Source: Bacillota bacterium
GTDB taxonomy: Bacteria; Bacillota; Clostridia; Oscillospirales; Butyricicoccaceae
Assembly: GCA_030705725.1 (NCBI GenBank)
Contig: JAUZPW010000066.1
Coordinates: 1 to 7,382 of the forward strand
DNA length: 7,382 nucleotides
Direction of reading: 5' to 3'
Part shown: piece by piece, positions 5,589 to 7,382 of the stretch
How positions within the stretch are numbered: the stretch's first letter is position 1
How the letters are laid out: the number at the start of each line of letters is the position of its first letter
Made by a program: the position numbers and the translations under genes
The notes under the pieces: generated by a model
What the model was told of the DNA's origin: nothing
Seen by the model: only the letters and a program-made list of their open reading frames with translations
Databases searched by the model: none

Positions 5589-7382
5589 TCAGCTTAAGTC
5601 GGCAAGCTCTAAATAGCGCGAGCCGTTTTCCGCGATATAATCTTTCCTGCCCTGAAGGTTATCGCCCAAAAGCAGGTCGAACATGCAGGAGGTTTCGGCG
5701 GCGGCCTCGGGGAGAACCTTTATAAGCCGTCTTGTTTCGGGGTTCATTGTCGTCTGCCACATCATTTCGGGCTCGTTTTCGCCGAGGCCCTTTGAACGCT
5801 GCACGGAGCATTTGCCGCCGAGAGACTTAACAAGCTCGTCCTTTTCACGATCCGTATATGCAAAGTATGATTTACCCTTATTGTTGATTTCAAAAAGCGG
5901 GCTTTCGGCGATATACACATAGCCTTCGTTAATAAGCGTCGGCACGAGCCTGTAAAGCATCGTAAGAATCAGAGTGCGGATCTGAAAACCGTCGACGTCG
6001 GCGTCGGTGCAGATAATGATCTTATTCCAGCGGAACCCCGACAGGTCGAAGGAGGAAAGCTCTTTACTATGGCTTTTCGACACCTCGACGCCGCAGCCGA
6101 GCACCTTTATGAGGTCGGTTATGATTTCATTTTTGAATATTTTGCCGTATTCCGCCTTGAGGCAGTTCAGGATTTTGCCCCTCACTGGGATGATTGCCTG
6201 AAATTCCGCGTCTCTGCCGAGCTTGCAGGAGCCGAGAGCCGAGTCGCCCTCGACGATATAAAGCTCGCGGCGTTCTATATCCTTTGTGCGGCAGTCGACG
6301 AATTTCTGAACCCTGTTTGTTATATCGGTTCCGCCGGCCAGCTTCTTTTTTATGTTGAGGCGCGCTTTCTCGGCCTGTTCGCGGCTGCGTTTGTTGATTA
6401 AGACCTGCTCGCCGATTTTTTGCGCGTCGGACGGATTTTCAATGAAGTAGACCTCAAGCGACGAGCGCAGGAATTCGGTCATCGCTTCCTGTATGAACTT
6501 GTTTGTAATGGCCTTTTTGGTCTGATTTTCATAAGAGGTGTAGGTCGAAAAGGAGTTCGTTATTATTACGAGGCTGTCCGAAATATCCTGAAAGCTTATT
6601 TTGCTTTCGTTTTTCTGGTATTTCCCGTTTTGCTTGAGATACGCGTCAACCGCCGAGACAAACGCGCTTTTAACGGCTTTGTCCGGAGAGCCGCCGTATT
6701 CGAGCCACGAGGAGTTATGGTAATACTCGAGGCTGCTTTTCGCCTTGTCGAAAAGAAACGCGATTTCCATTTTGACCTTGTATTCGGGCTTATCTTCCCG
6801 GTCGCGGCCGCTTTTTTCCGTTTTTATAAACTGGGGCGAGGTGAGCGGATCGTCTCCCGCGAGCTCCGAGAGATAATCGATGATGCCGTTTTCATAGCAG
6901 AATTCATATGTTTCAAAGGAATGGCCGCGCTGATCCTTAAGAACGAACTTAAGGCCCGCGTTTACGACGGCCTGACGCTTTAATGTGTCAAGATAATATT
7001 CAAGCGGCACTTGAATATCGGTGAAAACGTCCAGATCGGGTTTCCAGCGTGTTTTTGAGCCGGTTTTTTTGGTCGTAACCGGTTCCTTAACAAAGCCTTC
7101 GGGAGTACCGGTTTTGTTTTCGCCTTTTTCAAAATGGATAAAATACCTAAAGCCGTCGCGCAAAACGGTTACATCCATGTAAGCGGACGAATACTGCGTC
7201 GCGCACGAGCCGAGGCCATTTAAACCGAGAGAGTATTCGTAGCTTTCGCCCTCGATGTTGCGGTATTTTCCTCCGGCGTAAAGCTCGCAGAAAACGAGCT
7301 CCCAGTTATATCTCTGTTCGTTCTGGTTATAGTCAAGAGGTATTCCGCGGCCGAAATCTTCAATTTCGATGGAACCGTCCTC
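5589..7382 (-). CDS. Type IIA DNA topoisomerase subunit B (ParE/GyrB-like), N-terminus beyond window edge
   Basis: The frame stays open to the window edge, so the gene is incomplete; 597 residues are visible and the ATG at 7178 is internal. Numbered from the edge, the GHKL ATPase fold shows EDFGRGIPLD (8-17, with Asp9 at the adenine-binding Asp position), AGGKY (36-40), the ATP lid GLNGLGSCATQ (53-63, usual form GLHGVG) and VLRDG (73-77) with the Arg of the aminocoumarin site. The transducer carries the QTK ATP-contact loop (287-289). The TOPRIM domain has VEGDSALGS (377-385, catalytic Glu378), PVRGKILN (399-406) and TDADVDG (459-465). GLGENEPEMMWQTTMNPETR (532-551) is the C-terminal family block. 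It supplies ATP hydrolysis and the metal site for strand passage with the A subunit, whose gene follows 13 bases later. GyrB and ParE cannot be told apart safely here. Confidence 0.92.
   Translation of the reverse strand, partial: EDGSIEIEDFGRGIPLDYNQNEQRYNWELVFCELYAGGKYRNIEGESYEYSLGLNGLGSCATQYSSAYMDVTVLRDGFRYFIHFEKGENKTGTPEGFVKEPVTTKKTGSKTRWKPDLDVFTDIQVPLEYYLDTLKRQAVVNAGLKFVLKDQRGHSFETYEFCYENGIIDYLSELAGDDPLTSPQFIKTEKSGRDREDKPEYKVKMEIAFLFDKAKSSLEYYHNSSWLEYGGSPDKAVKSAFVSAVDAYLKQNGKYQKNESKISFQDISDSLVIITNSFSTYTSYENQTKKAITNKFIQEAMTEFLRSSLEVYFIENPSDAQKIGEQVLINKRSREQAEKARLNIKKKLAGGTDITNRVQKFVDCRTKDIERRELYIVEGDSALGSCKLGRDAEFQAIIPVRGKILNCLKAEYGKIFKNEIITDLIKVLGCGVEVSKSHSKELSSFDLSGFRWNKIIICTDADVDGFQIRTLILTMLYRLVPTLINEGYVYIAESPLFEINNKGKSYFAYTDREKDELVKSLGGKCSVQRSKGLGENEPEMMWQTTMNPETRRLIKVLPEAAAETSCMFDLLLGDNLQGRKDYIAENGSRYLELADLS

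Noticed and set aside
6420..6983. A 187-residue open frame on the + strand, opposite the topoisomerase B gene
   Set aside because: It is a shadow of the conserved transducer and ATPase coding region; its Arg/Phe/Val-rich composition and lack of a start signal argue against a gene.
5589..7178. Treating ATG 7178 as the true start of the topoisomerase B subunit
   Set aside because: The frame is open for 68 more codons to the window edge and these encode essential ATPase motifs (DFGRGIP, GLNGLG), so the start is outside the window.

Overview
The window looks like chromosomal housekeeping DNA from a Gram-positive, Clostridia-type bacterium (Firmicutes/Bacillota, perhaps Oscillospiraceae or a nearby uncultured lineage). 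The support is a folate-type TrmFO tRNA methylase next to a plsX-acpP-rnc cluster, strong GGGAGG-type ribosome binding sites, a TTG start codon, and a divergent second-type topoisomerase pair. No database was searched, so the lineage call is inference. There are no mobile elements, tRNA or rRNA genes, CRISPR arrays or other signs of recent transfer.

Left part, + strand (1-3279): the 3' end of trmFO, then plsX 6 bases later, then a short gap with a good sigma-A-type promoter, then acpP, rnc and an Elp3-like radical SAM gene that overlaps the rnc stop codon by 4 bases. PlsX makes acyl phosphate from acyl-ACP, and AcpP is the acyl carrier for that step and for fatty-acid synthesis. RNase III processes rRNA and other double-stranded RNA. 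TrmFO and possibly the radical SAM enzyme act on tRNA. The block therefore mixes membrane-lipid and RNA-maturation genes. The acpP promoter lets acpP-rnc-radical SAM be expressed apart from trmFO-plsX.

Middle (3280-3361): an 82-base convergent gap filled mostly by a symmetric hairpin flanked by A and T runs, probably a shared bidirectional terminator.

Right part, - strand (3362-7382): a type IIA topoisomerase operon, B subunit (ParE/GyrB-like, its N-terminus beyond the window edge) followed by A subunit (ParC/GyrA-like, complete). Both keep catalytic residues but are divergent: the A subunit has Gln where quinolone-sensitive enzymes have Ser, lacks a GyrA box, and has a changed PPHN-type loop; the B subunit has an altered ATP-lid motif and transducer.

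I do not see a clearly new biological system. The most worthwhile points are the divergent topoisomerase pair, the stand-alone Elp3-like radical SAM gene coupled to rnc, and the acpP start codon, which automatic gene calling would probably misplace.
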